This document shows, piece by piece, positions 1 to 5,624 of a DNA stretch of 12,012 nt. Source of the stretch: Ruminococcus sp. (GTDB lineage: Bacteria; Bacillota; Clostridia; Oscillospirales; Acutalibacteraceae). The notes under the pieces are model-generated. The model made no database searches and was not told where the DNA came from. It saw only the letters and a list, made by a program, of their open reading frames with translations. The translations under genes and the position numbers were made by a program. Position 1 is the stretch's first letter. Each line of letters starts with the position of its first letter. The stretch spans positions 2,203 to 14,214 of the forward strand of contig DPHV01000036.1 of the NCBI GenBank assembly GCA_003521625.1, read 5' to 3'.

Positions 1-42
1 CGGGTATGAACCGAATGCTCTAGCCAGCTGAGCTATTCCGCC
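1..42 (-). tRNA. tRNA-Met (CAT anticodon), 5' portion, cut by window edge
   Basis: Read on the minus strand, the sequence folds as the first half of a tRNA: 7-nt acceptor strand GGCGGAA, TA at positions 8-9, D-stem GCTC/GAGC around an AGCTGGCTA loop, then anticodon stem TTCGG and loop TTCATAC with anticodon CAT. The normal G1 start and the TTCGG stem, which lacks the GGG/CCC pairs of an initiator, favour elongator methionine. A TTCATAC loop also fits Met better than the CTCATAA loop usual for the Ile-CAT tRNA. The T-arm and 3' end lie outside the window. A consensus promoter sits 33 nt upstream. Confidence 0.9.
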
Positions 43-74
43 GTATTTGCCAATACTCAAAATCAGCAAGATTG

Positions 75-103
75 ATTATATATTATATTTTTCGTTTTGT
101 CAA
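75..103 (-). promoter_or_regulatory. Consensus sigma-A promoter of the tRNA-Met gene
   Basis: On the minus strand there is a perfect -35 TTGACA (98-103), a 17-nt spacer and a perfect -10 TATAAT (75-80). Transcription should begin near 68, leaving a leader of about 25 nt before the mature tRNA 5' end at 42. A full-consensus promoter suits a stable-RNA gene. Confidence 0.85.
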
Positions 104-292
104 TACCTTTTTTGATTTTTTTCGAAATTGTAAAATATTACATATATTAAAACAAACAAGAATTTAGATTAGAGTGGAGTGTGGAGAGTGAAGAGTGGAG
201 TTGTTGTCGAGTGGATAGGTTGCAATAATTCAAAAGTTTAATGCCCGAATTTATTTGTATGCGGCGTTGCCGCAGTGATGATATTATAATAT
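104..292. other. Gene-free spacer with low-complexity repeat and small hairpin
   Basis: No coding region is convincing here. From 104 to 165 the DNA is very AT-rich. From 170 to 201 it turns into a degenerate purine-rich run in which AGAGTGGAGT appears twice (171-180 and 192-201) with GTGGAGAGTGA between. A 6-bp hairpin TGCGGC-gtt-GCCGCA lies at 260-274. The segment sits downstream of murF (minus strand) and upstream of the tRNA promoter. No U-tract terminator for murF is visible. Confidence 0.5.
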
Positions 293-391
293 TGTAGCGG
301 CGAACTGTGTTCGCCATAATGCATAAATTGTTATACAATTTATGCATAGGGACGTCCGGGAAGCCATCCCTTACGGAAAGGTTTATTTTCC
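283..391. repeat. Dispersed hairpin repeat, copy 1 (three hairpins)
   Basis: Three hairpins lie side by side. Hairpin A is GGCGAAC-tgt-GTTCGCC (299-315). Hairpin B is a 13-bp perfect stem, ATGCATAAATTGT (319-331) pairing with 335-347 around a 3-nt loop. Hairpin C is GGGACG...CATCCC (349-370), with one pair broken compared with the copy near nth. Positions 293-376 match the reverse complement of 6437-6520 at 78 of 84 positions, and all six differences are transitions. Hairpin A recurs at 11981-11997. The tail 369-391 also matches 1883-1905. No U-run follows any stem, so these are not classic terminators. No transposase or clear target duplication is visible. Confidence 0.85.
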
Positions 392-417
392 ACTCGATTT
401 GCTCGCCGAGGCACTCG
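386..417 (-). repeat. 32-nt repeat module shared with the 3' end of nth
   Basis: The reverse complement of this segment matches 6291-6322 at 28 of 32 positions: CGAGTGCCTCG, then four differing bases, then GCAAATCGAGTGGAAAA. A small hairpin CCGAG-tgc-CTCGG (406-418) appears in the nth copy as TCGAG-tgc-CTCGA. The closing pair has changed from C-G to T-A, so the pairing is kept. This copy is non-coding and lies just beyond the murF stop codon; the other copy is coding. Confidence 0.8.
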
Positions 418-429
418 GTAAATTATAGT

Positions 430-1782
430 TTAAAACTGCTCCTTCAGAAAATCAACAATCTCCTCAAAGTGCATTGAGTGCGAGGCTTTTACAAGCACTG
501 TGTCGCCATCGTTAATCAGCGCAGGGATTGCGGATTTTACCTGCTCAACGCTTTCAAACCACTCGCCGTCTGCACCCTTTGCAAGTTCAACCGCAAGAGG
601 TCCGACCGCAATTACAAGGTCAACGCCCTTGTCCTTTGCGTATTTTCCTGTTTCATAATGCAGTTTAAGCTCGTCTGCGCCAAGCTCCTTCATATCGCCG
701 AGAATTGCAACCTTTCTTCCCGAAAAGTTTACCAGAGTATCGAGCGACGCTTTGACCGAGGTCGGGTTTGCGTTGTAGCAATCGTCAATTATCCTGATTT
801 TGCCTGTGTTTATCACGTTTGCACGACTGCCTACGGTCTTATAGGACTGCACGCCGTTTATAAGCTGTTCGTCGCTCAGGCCGAGCAGTCTGCCAGCCGC
901 AACTGCGGCAAGCGCATTGCTGACCATATAACTGCCGATTGCAGGAATATTTACATTAAGTCTTGTATTATCAAAGCAGAGTGTGCAGGAAATTCCGCCC
1001 TCGCCGTTATTTTCAATATCTTCGGCGTAGTAGTCGTTGTCGCCTGCAAATCCGAAGTATATCGGCTTTTTGCCGTTCACTTCCGTAACCGAATAAAGCT
1101 TGTCGTCGTCGCCGTTGAGGATATACTCCGCATTCTCGGCGGCGTTTTTGAACATCTCGGTTTTTGCCTTTAAAACGCCGTCACGGTCGCCGAGGTTTTC
1201 AAGGTGGCAACAGCCGATTATCGTAAGCACGCAGATTGTGGGCTGTACCATTTCGGAAAGCCTTGTCATTTCGCCGAAGTCGGAAATTCCCATCTCGATT
1301 ACAGCCGCCTGAGTATCCTCGGGCATTGAAAGCAGGGTAAGCGGAACGCCGAGCTCGTTGTTGAGGTTGCCCTGTGTTTTGTGCGTTCTGAATTTCTGCG
1401 AAAGGACTGCGTAGAGCATTTCCTTTGTTGAGGTTTTGCCGACACTGCCCGACACGCCGACAACGGGAATGTCGAATTTTCGGCGGTACGCCTTTGCAAT
1501 TTTCTTGACCGCCTCAAGCGTTGAGTCAACGAGAATGTACGGCTTTTCCGCATTAACAGGCGGTTTTTCGCAGACTGCGCAGACTGCTCCGCCTGCAAAG
1601 CACTTTTCAATGTAGTCGTGACCGTCAACACGCTCGCCCTTGATTGCAAGGAAAAGCGAGCCGTCCTTAATCTGACGGCTGTCACGCTCAACGGAGGTTA
1701 TTTCAATATTTTTGTCGCTGTCATTTCCCACGAATTTTCCGCCGCAGGACTCGGCAATCTCGCCAAGTGTAAATTTTTTCAT
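430..1782 (-). CDS. murF: UDP-N-acetylmuramoyl-tripeptide--D-alanyl-D-alanine ligase (MurF)
   Basis: Cytoplasmic ATP-dependent ligase that adds the D-Ala-D-Ala dipeptide to the UDP-MurNAc-tripeptide, the last soluble step in making the peptidoglycan pentapeptide. The 450-residue length is normal for MurF. Visible motifs in order: N-terminal uridine-binding RDSRQIKDGSLFLAIKG (33-49), Mur-ligase P-loop GVSGSVGKTSTK (109-120), THKTQGNLNNELGVPLTLL (133-151), HLENLGDRDGVLKAK (193-207, with the Lys carbamylated in the family), DDCYNANPTS (333-342) and ILGDMKELG (360-368). The ATG is preceded by GAGGTAAAAT, a good ribosome site. It lies 194 nt downstream of ddl, whose product it uses, in the same direction; the gap is filled by repeats. 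Recognition is firm. Confidence 0.96.
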   Translation of the reverse strand: MKKFTLGEIAESCGGKFVGNDSDKNIEITSVERDSRQIKDGSLFLAIKGERVDGHDYIEKCFAGGAVCAVCEKPPVNAEKPYILVDSTLEAVKKIAKAYRRKFDIPVVGVSGSVGKTSTKEMLYAVLSQKFRTHKTQGNLNNELGVPLTLLSMPEDTQAAVIEMGISDFGEMTRLSEMVQPTICVLTIIGCCHLENLGDRDGVLKAKTEMFKNAAENAEYILNGDDDKLYSVTEVNGKKPIYFGFAGDNDYYAEDIENNGEGGISCTLCFDNTRLNVNIPAIGSYMVSNALAAVAAGRLLGLSDEQLINGVQSYKTVGSRANVINTGKIRIIDDCYNANPTSVKASLDTLVNFSGRKVAILGDMKELGADELKLHYETGKYAKDKGVDLVIAVGPLAVELAKGADGEWFESVEQVKSAIPALINDGDTVLVKASHSMHFEEIVDFLKEQF

Positions 1783-1842
1783 ATTTTACCTCGAGTATAT
1801 AAAATCAGTAGTAAGAAATACGTTGGTTGCCCTACAATCAGG

Positions 1843-1968
1843 TTGATATACAGGAAACGTTTCGGGACGTGTAGGAACCCGTCCCCTACGGAAAGGTTTG
1901 TTTTCCTCTATAACTACGGTTTAATCGGTAAAGTTTAATTGCTACTACGGACACGACACGCCGTGTCC
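1843..1968. repeat. Dispersed hairpin repeat, copy 2, between ddl and murF
   Basis: Positions 1843-1890 match 6362-6408 with two substitutions and one single-base gap; both carry the ACGTTTCGGGACG core and the hairpin GGGACG (1864-1869)/CGTCCC (1880-1885). The tail CCCCTACGGAAAGGTTTG and following TTTTCC also match the end of copy 1. A second, unrelated-sequence stem, GGACACG (1949-1955)/CGTGTCC (1962-1968), is followed by CTACG, as are the other cores, and ends 8 nt from the ddl stop codon. The element fills the ddl-murF gap and would be transcribed if murF is read from the upstream promoter. Confidence 0.8.
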
Positions 1969-1976
1969 CTACGCCG

Positions 1977-3023
1977 TTATTCCTCTGTCTTATATTTTGC
2001 CAATGAAATTTCGATGATTTTTTCGCAGAGATCGGCGTAATTCAGCCCCTCAACAGCCGCCTCCTGCGGAAGCAGGCTTGTGGGAGTCATACCGGGGAGA
2101 GTGTTCGCCTCTAAACAGAACGGCTCGCCGTTTTCGTCAACAAGAAAATCAACTCTTGCGTAGCTGTCGAGGTGGAGCGAATTGTAAGCCGCAACGGCAG
2201 ACTCACGGAGCTTCTTGTCCGTCTGTTCGTCAATGTCGGCAGGGCAGATTTCATCTGTTGCGCCAGCCTGATATTTTGCGGCGTAGTCATAGAATCCCGA
2301 CTTCGGGATAATCTCAATCGGCGGAAGAGCCTTGCCGCCGAGGATTCCGACAGAAAACTCTCTGCCCTTGACAAACTGCTCAACGACAATTTCGTTCTCG
2401 TATCTGAAAGCGTCCTTAACAGCCAAAATGTATTCTTCTTCGTTCTCAGCCTTTGCAATTCCTACGCTTGATCCGCCCGAGCAGGGCTTTACAACGCAGG
2501 GGAAAATGCTCCAGCTCTTTGCGTCCTCAACGCTTTTGAAAATCTCGCCTGCGGGAGTGTTTATTTTGTTCTGAACAAAAACGCTCTTTGTCAGTCCCTT
2601 GTTCATTGCAAGAGCCGAGCCGAGATAGCCCGTACCGGTGTACTTGATTCCGAGCAAATCAAGCGACGCTTGAATCTGTCCGTTCTCGCCCTCGCCGCCG
2701 TGGAGCGCAAGGAAAGTTATATCAGCCTCGGTGCAGATTTCAATCACGTTTGTTCCGATAAATCTGTCGGATTTGTTCAGGCGGTTTTCCCTGACCTCGC
2801 TCAAATCTGAAACGGTTTCGCCGACGTTTGCCTTGTCGGCAAAGCTGTAGTTCTGCTTAAAAAGTGCGTCAATGTCGCAGATATTCTGCTCGTAGCCCGT
2901 AAAAACATCGAGCAGTACAACCTCGTGACCTTTTTCACGGAGCGCAGAGGCAACGAGTATTCCCGATGAAATCGACACGTCACGCTCTGTGCTGAGTCCT
3001 CCTGCAAGTACAACAATTCTCAT
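1977..3023 (-). CDS. ddl: D-alanine--D-alanine ligase
   Basis: ATP-grasp ligase joining two D-alanines into the dipeptide used by MurF. Motifs (348-residue numbering): STERDVSISSG (11-21), LALHGGEGENG (106-116), KYTGTGYLGSALAMNK (127-142), KPCSGGSSVG (179-188), omega loop with AKYQAG (249-254) and the metal-binding end EANTLPGMTPTSLLP (305-319). The Tyr in AKYQAG is what D-Ala-D-Ala enzymes carry; D-Ala-D-Lac (vancomycin-resistance) ligases usually have Phe there, so ordinary dipeptide synthesis is expected. I chose ATG 3023 over an in-frame TTG at 3029: the GGGGG ribosome site (3034-3038) is 10 nt from the ATG but only 4 nt from the TTG. Residues about 58-90 form a polar stretch that looks like a variable insertion. 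The gap to the upstream yjbQ-like gene is 18 nt, indicating one operon. Confidence 0.95.
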   Translation of the reverse strand: MRIVVLAGGLSTERDVSISSGILVASALREKGHEVVLLDVFTGYEQNICDIDALFKQNYSFADKANVGETVSDLSEVRENRLNKSDRFIGTNVIEICTEADITFLALHGGEGENGQIQASLDLLGIKYTGTGYLGSALAMNKGLTKSVFVQNKINTPAGEIFKSVEDAKSWSIFPCVVKPCSGGSSVGIAKAENEEEYILAVKDAFRYENEIVVEQFVKGREFSVGILGGKALPPIEIIPKSGFYDYAAKYQAGATDEICPADIDEQTDKKLRESAVAAYNSLHLDSYARVDFLVDENGEPFCLEANTLPGMTPTSLLPQEAAVEGLNYADLCEKIIEISLAKYKTEE

Positions 3024-3041
3024 AATCAATATTCCCCCAAA

Positions 3042-3458
3042 TTATTCTCCGATTATCTTTATCAGTGCGTGCTTGCGGCGTTTGCCGTCAAGCTCGTAGT
3101 AAAAAATCTGTTCCCAAGTGCCGAAGTCAAGCCTGCCGTCTGTGATTGCGCAGACAACCTCTCTGCCCATAATCGTGCGTTTGAGGTGAGCGTCGGCATT
3201 GTCCTCAAAGCCGTTGTGAGCGTACATATTGTACGGCTTTTCGGGAGCAAGCTTTTCAAGCCAGCGTTCATAGTCGCTGTGAAGTCCGCTTTCGTCGTCG
3301 TTTATGAAAACCGAGGCTGTGATGTTCATTGCGTTTACGAGAACCAAGCCTTCCTTGATTCCGCTTTCGTCAATTGCGTTTTGAACATCCTCGGTAATGC
3401 GTATAATTTTTCTGCGCTGCGGCACGTTGAACCACAGTTCCTTGCGATAGCTTTTCAT
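3042..3458 (-). CDS. YjbQ/UPF0047 family protein
   Basis: A 138-residue single-domain protein of the YjbQ (UPF0047) family. Some members have been reported to show weak thiamine-phosphate synthase activity, but the physiological role is unsettled. Family blocks are clear: NITASVFINDDESGLHSDYE (45-64), WLEKLAPEKPYNMYAHN (66-82), EDNADAHLKRTIMGREVV (85-102) and AITDGRLDFGTWEQIFYYE (104-122). Many relatives read HITASV where this protein has NITASV, so one conserved His is Asn here (N45). The gene starts 15 nt after the tautomerase stop with a GGGTGA ribosome site, and ends 18 nt before ddl, so it is almost certainly co-transcribed. No functional link to wall synthesis is evident. Confidence 0.93.
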   Translation of the reverse strand: MKSYRKELWFNVPQRRKIIRITEDVQNAIDESGIKEGLVLVNAMNITASVFINDDESGLHSDYERWLEKLAPEKPYNMYAHNGFEDNADAHLKRTIMGREVVCAITDGRLDFGTWEQIFYYELDGKRRKHALIKIIGE

Positions 3459-3473
3459 AAAATCACCCGTTTA

Positions 3474-3818
3474 TCAGAACATAAATCCGTCCATACCCCA
3501 GTACTGTACTTCTTCGAATTTTACATAGCAGTTGCCGCCGTCAACGCCTGCTTCTTCGCTTAAGATATTGCAGATTTCGGCGGTCAGCTTTCCGTAATTG
3601 TCCTTTGAGGAGCTTCCGAGAATTTTAACCTCGACAAAAGCAATATTTTTGTTGGAGTTTCCCTGAAACATCATAGAGATTTTATCCTCTACGGCGCACA
3701 TAAGATATGCCTCGCTCTTGCCGGGGATAAGCGAAATCGCCTTTGAAAGACGGCTTTTAATTGTATTTTTTGCAGTATCGTCAAGCGACACGTTAGTTTT
3801 AACATTTATAAACGGCAT
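3474..3818 (-). CDS. MIF-type tautomerase (phenylpyruvate tautomerase-like)
   Basis: A 114-residue protein of the macrophage migration inhibitory factor superfamily, which forms trimers that tautomerise keto-enol substrates such as phenylpyruvate using an N-terminal proline. Pro2 directly follows the start Met (MPFINVKTNV) and would be exposed by Met removal. The family pattern continues with IPGKSEAYLM (31-40), including a Lys where MIF has its active-site Lys, and the C-terminal NCYVKFEEVQYWGMDG (96-111), the counterpart of MIF's YINYYDM...VGWN block. The physiological substrate in bacteria is unknown. It is the first gene after a strong promoter (3852-3880), with an AAAGGTGG ribosome site 7 nt before the ATG, and heads the run with yjbQ-like and ddl. 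Confidence 0.85.
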   Translation of the reverse strand: MPFINVKTNVSLDDTAKNTIKSRLSKAISLIPGKSEAYLMCAVEDKISMMFQGNSNKNIAFVEVKILGSSSKDNYGKLTAEICNILSEEAGVDGGNCYVKFEEVQYWGMDGFMF

Positions 3819-3851
3819 AATAATACCACCTTTAATTGATACTTACCCTAT

Positions 3852-3880
3852 ATTATAATATTTATTGCGTTTTATTTCAA
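3852..3880 (-). promoter_or_regulatory. Sigma-A promoter of the tautomerase-yjbQ-ddl operon
   Basis: On the minus strand: -35 TTGAAA (3875-3880), a 17-nt spacer and a perfect -10 TATAAT (3852-3857). The start of transcription should fall near 3845, giving a leader of about 27 nt ending in a strong AAAGGTGG site. It lies directly downstream of the tspO terminator, so the operon is insulated from tspO transcription. murF may also be read from here, because I see no clear promoter or terminator between ddl and murF. Confidence 0.8.
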
Positions 3881-3890
3881 GTATTATATA

Positions 3891-3926
3891 AAATAAAAAC
3901 GCACACCGTATTTTTCGGTATGCGTT
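3891..3926 (-). terminator. Rho-independent terminator after tspO
   Basis: An 11-bp stem with one mismatch pairs AACGCACACCG (3898-3908) with CGGTATGCGTT (3916-3926) around a 7-nt loop. On the minus strand the stem is followed by TTTTTATTT. It begins 10 nt beyond the tspO stop codon. The same stem recurs at 4491-4520. Confidence 0.85.
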
Positions 3927-3935
3927 ACGATTATA

Positions 3936-4412
3936 CTAATTTAACATATATACGCCGAAATTTAGATATGCCGCAAATGTTACCCATAGAAAATAGGGGA
4001 TTTGCAACAAAGCCGCTGTTTTGCTTATGGGATAAAACAACTTAATCATCAGAATTAACAACAACCATAAGAGAACTATCCAAATAAAAGAAAACAGATA
4101 AGCACTGAAATTGAAAAAGAATATCGGCCAGAAGAAATTTACAAACAATTGTATCCCGTATACAAGCAGTGCTTTTGTTTTTCCCCGGTCTTCGCTTTGG
4201 TAAATAATATACGCCGATATGCCCATCAGAATAAAGAGTATGGTCCATACAATCGGGAAAAGAAAATCGGGTGGAGTGAGCGGCGGCTTGTTTGCATTTT
4301 TAAAGTTCTCCATTCCTAACATTGTTACAAGTCCCGATAACAAGCCTGTGCCAAGACTTATAGTCAGACTGATTGCAAGCTGTTTTATGTTAAGTTTGTG
4401 TACACCTGACAT
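3936..4412 (-). CDS. tspO: TspO/MBR family membrane protein
   Basis: Five-helix integral membrane protein of the TspO/translocator family, which binds porphyrins and other hydrophobic ligands; bacterial members are linked to tetrapyrrole handling and stress. At 158 residues it has the usual length. Hydrophobic spans lie at about 10-33, 50-71, 80-100, 105-127 and 132-157. Signature stretches are KPPLTPPDFLFPIVW (42-56), QLFVNFFWPIFFF (88-100) and YFLWVTFAAYLNFGVYMLN (140-158). The ribosome site GAGGTGA is 7 nt before the ATG. The gene stands alone between two near-identical terminators, 3898-3926 after it and 4491-4520 before it, so it should be its own transcription unit, although I could not find a convincing promoter. 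No porphyrin-synthesis genes are nearby. Confidence 0.92.
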   Translation of the reverse strand: MSGVHKLNIKQLAISLTISLGTGLLSGLVTMLGMENFKNANKPPLTPPDFLFPIVWTILFILMGISAYIIYQSEDRGKTKALLVYGIQLFVNFFWPIFFFNFSAYLFSFIWIVLLWLLLILMIKLFYPISKTAALLQIPYFLWVTFAAYLNFGVYMLN

Positions 4413-4483
4413 GTTGTTTTCACCTCAAAAAACTTCTGTTATATTTTATGTACGAAATCGTTTTTTATTCGGCTAAATTCAAT

Positions 4484-4520
4484 CAAAAAAAACGCACACC
4501 GTAGTTTTGCGGTATGCGTT
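4484..4520 (-). terminator. Rho-independent terminator after the 61-residue protein gene
   Basis: Stem AACGCACACCG (4491-4501) pairs with CGGTATGCGTT (4510-4520), 11 bp with one mismatch and an 8-nt loop. On the minus strand it is followed by eight T residues (4485-4492). It ends the HAD/small-protein transcript 14 nt after its last stop codon. Both stem arms are identical to those of the terminator at 3898-3926, including the same C-A mismatch. Confidence 0.88.
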
Positions 4521-4534
4521 AGTTGTCTGTTGTT

Positions 4535-4720
4535 TCATTCCTTATTTTTGTCGTCCGCTGTCGGAACACGGTAGGGATAAAGCTGTTCATACGATTCGGC
4601 TTCGCTCTCATCCGTAATTGCCGAGGGAATAAGACCCGTGCAGTCATATGCAGAGCAGGCGTTCATATTCTTGTCGTGAATACGGTCAAGCTTTTCACTG
4701 TCGGAAATTTTCTTTTCCAC
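4535..4720 (-). CDS. Small conserved-looking protein of unknown function (61 aa)
   Basis: A short acidic soluble protein with no membrane segment or signal peptide. It appears to be a real gene. It has a GTG start with AGGTGA 4 nt upstream, it follows the HAD gene by 63 nt in the same direction, and a strong terminator begins 14 nt after its stop. The centre reads NACSAYDCTGLIPSA (20-34), with two cysteines four residues apart (C22, C27), then an acidic run and SYEQLYPY (43-50). The cysteine/CTGLIP centre followed by an aromatic ELYPY-like end gives a vague impression of a small-protein family seen in clostridia, but I cannot name it or assign a role. A metal-binding or redox role for the cysteines would be speculation. 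Confidence 0.72.
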   Translation of the reverse strand: MEKKISDSEKLDRIHDKNMNACSAYDCTGLIPSAITDESEAESYEQLYPYRVPTADDKNKE

Positions 4721-4783
4721 TCTCTCACCTCGCTGTTTCTGTTTTTAATAGTGTATACAGCAAGGTGCGGGGTTATGAATGTT

Positions 4784-5512
4784 TTATTTTACCGTCAGCT
4801 TTTTAATTTTGTAAACGTCACCGTCCATTACTGTGTAGGTACTGCGAAGCTCGCCCTCGATGTCGGGTGAAATGCTCTGGTGAATGTAAAGGCTGTCGAT
4901 TCCGAAGTGAGCCGCTCCGCCGATGTCGGAAAGGTAGTCGTTGCCAATCATAATCGACTCGCTTTTCTCAAGACCGTAGCGGTCAAAAAGCGTTTTGTAG
5001 TAGCAGGAATCGGGCTTTGAACACTCCTCGTCGGAGCTTATGCAGATTCCGTCGAAGTACTCTGTAAGACCGAGCATATTAAGCTCGTTTTCGGTAAAAC
5101 TGCGCTGTGCGTTTGAGAGAAGATAAATCTTCTTGCCCTTTGATTTGAGCGTGTCGAGCAAGTCGATTACGCCGTCGTAGAGTTTTATGTACTTTGTCGA
5201 GTAACAGCGGAAAGCCTCGGCAACAAACGCAATCTGCGCCTTTGTTGTCTTAACGCCCTTCTGTGTAAAGAGCTTTTTGAAAACCTTTTCAATTTTAATG
5301 TCAACCACATTATATTCGGGGTGGCGTTTTCTTACAGCGGCTTTTTCAAGTGCAACAAGCTTGTCATACTCGTCGTTAAGCTCGTCATAGGTGTAGTGTG
5401 CGCCCTTGTAGCCGTAGAGGATAGCCATTTTCTTCCACAAATCATCATTCCACTCGTCTGTGTTGATGTCGATAAGAGTTCCGTAGAGGTCAAAAATATA
5501 ATTTTTATACAT
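4784..5512 (-). CDS. HAD superfamily hydrolase, subfamily IA, with DxYGT motif I
   Basis: A 242-residue Rossmannoid hydrolase of the haloacid dehalogenase superfamily. Motif I is FDLYGTL (7-13, nucleophile D8), motif II LLSNAQ (131-136, S133), motif III the Lys in SKPDS (K166) and motif IV IGNDYLSDIGGA (189-200, D192 and D196). A helical cap fills about 17-105, as in subfamily IA. Phosphatases normally have Asp two residues after the nucleophile (DxDGT); here it is Tyr (Y10), as in 2-haloacid dehalogenases and a number of uncharacterised HADs, so phosphatase activity should not be assumed. The substrate is unknown. The ATG has GGTGA 7 nt upstream and a promoter at 5549-5577. It is followed by the 61-residue gene in the same unit. 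Confidence 0.9.
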   Translation of the reverse strand: MYKNYIFDLYGTLIDINTDEWNDDLWKKMAILYGYKGAHYTYDELNDEYDKLVALEKAAVRKRHPEYNVVDIKIEKVFKKLFTQKGVKTTKAQIAFVAEAFRCYSTKYIKLYDGVIDLLDTLKSKGKKIYLLSNAQRSFTENELNMLGLTEYFDGICISSDEECSKPDSCYYKTLFDRYGLEKSESIMIGNDYLSDIGGAAHFGIDSLYIHQSISPDIEGELRSTYTVMDGDVYKIKKLTVK

Positions 5513-5548
5513 AGTGAAGTCACCGTCCGTAATTTAAAATTTGATTTT

Positions 5549-5577
5549 ATTCTACCGATTTTCCAATCTGATTGCAA
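5549..5577 (-). promoter_or_regulatory. Promoter of the HAD gene (minus strand)
   Basis: On the minus strand: -35 TTGCAA (5572-5577), 17-nt spacer, -10 TAGAAT (5549-5554). Transcription should begin near 5542, about 30 nt before the ATG. Its -35 hexamer is the same six base pairs as the -35 of the divergent nth promoter, because TTGCAA is its own reverse complement. Confidence 0.65.
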
Positions 5578-5600
5578 TAAAAAACAGTATATGATAAAAT
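5572..5600 (+). promoter_or_regulatory. Promoter of nth (plus strand)
   Basis: On the plus strand: -35 TTGCAA (5572-5577), 17-nt spacer, -10 TAAAAT (5595-5600). Expected start near 5607, giving a leader of about 65-70 nt that carries the ATTCCGAATT repeat. Confidence 0.6.
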
Positions 5601-5624
5601 ATTTTCAGACTAAAATATAAAACA

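Noticed and set aside
147..347. Minus-strand ORF of 66 codons downstream of murF
   Set aside because: It is made of repeat copy 1 and the AGAGTGGAGT low-complexity run; the protein is Ser/Leu/Asn-rich and unrelated to any family I know.
283..391. Repeat copies considered as CRISPR repeats or as an insertion sequence
   Set aside because: There is no regular repeat-spacer spacing, no cas gene, no transposase and no clear target duplication in the window.
478..1173. Long plus-strand ORF (231 codons) antisense to murF
   Set aside because: It lies wholly inside the firmly identified murF gene, shows no recognisable domain and is rich in Cys and Val as expected from a complementary-strand shadow.
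1977..3023. Ddl considered as a vancomycin-resistance D-Ala-D-Lac ligase
   Set aside because: The omega loop has Tyr (AKYQAG) rather than the Phe usual in D-lactate ligases, and no vanH or vanX neighbour is present.
3069..3563. Plus-strand ORF of 164 codons over the yjbQ and tautomerase genes
   Set aside because: It spans two clear minus-strand genes and mirrors their codons; no ribosome site or domain supports it.
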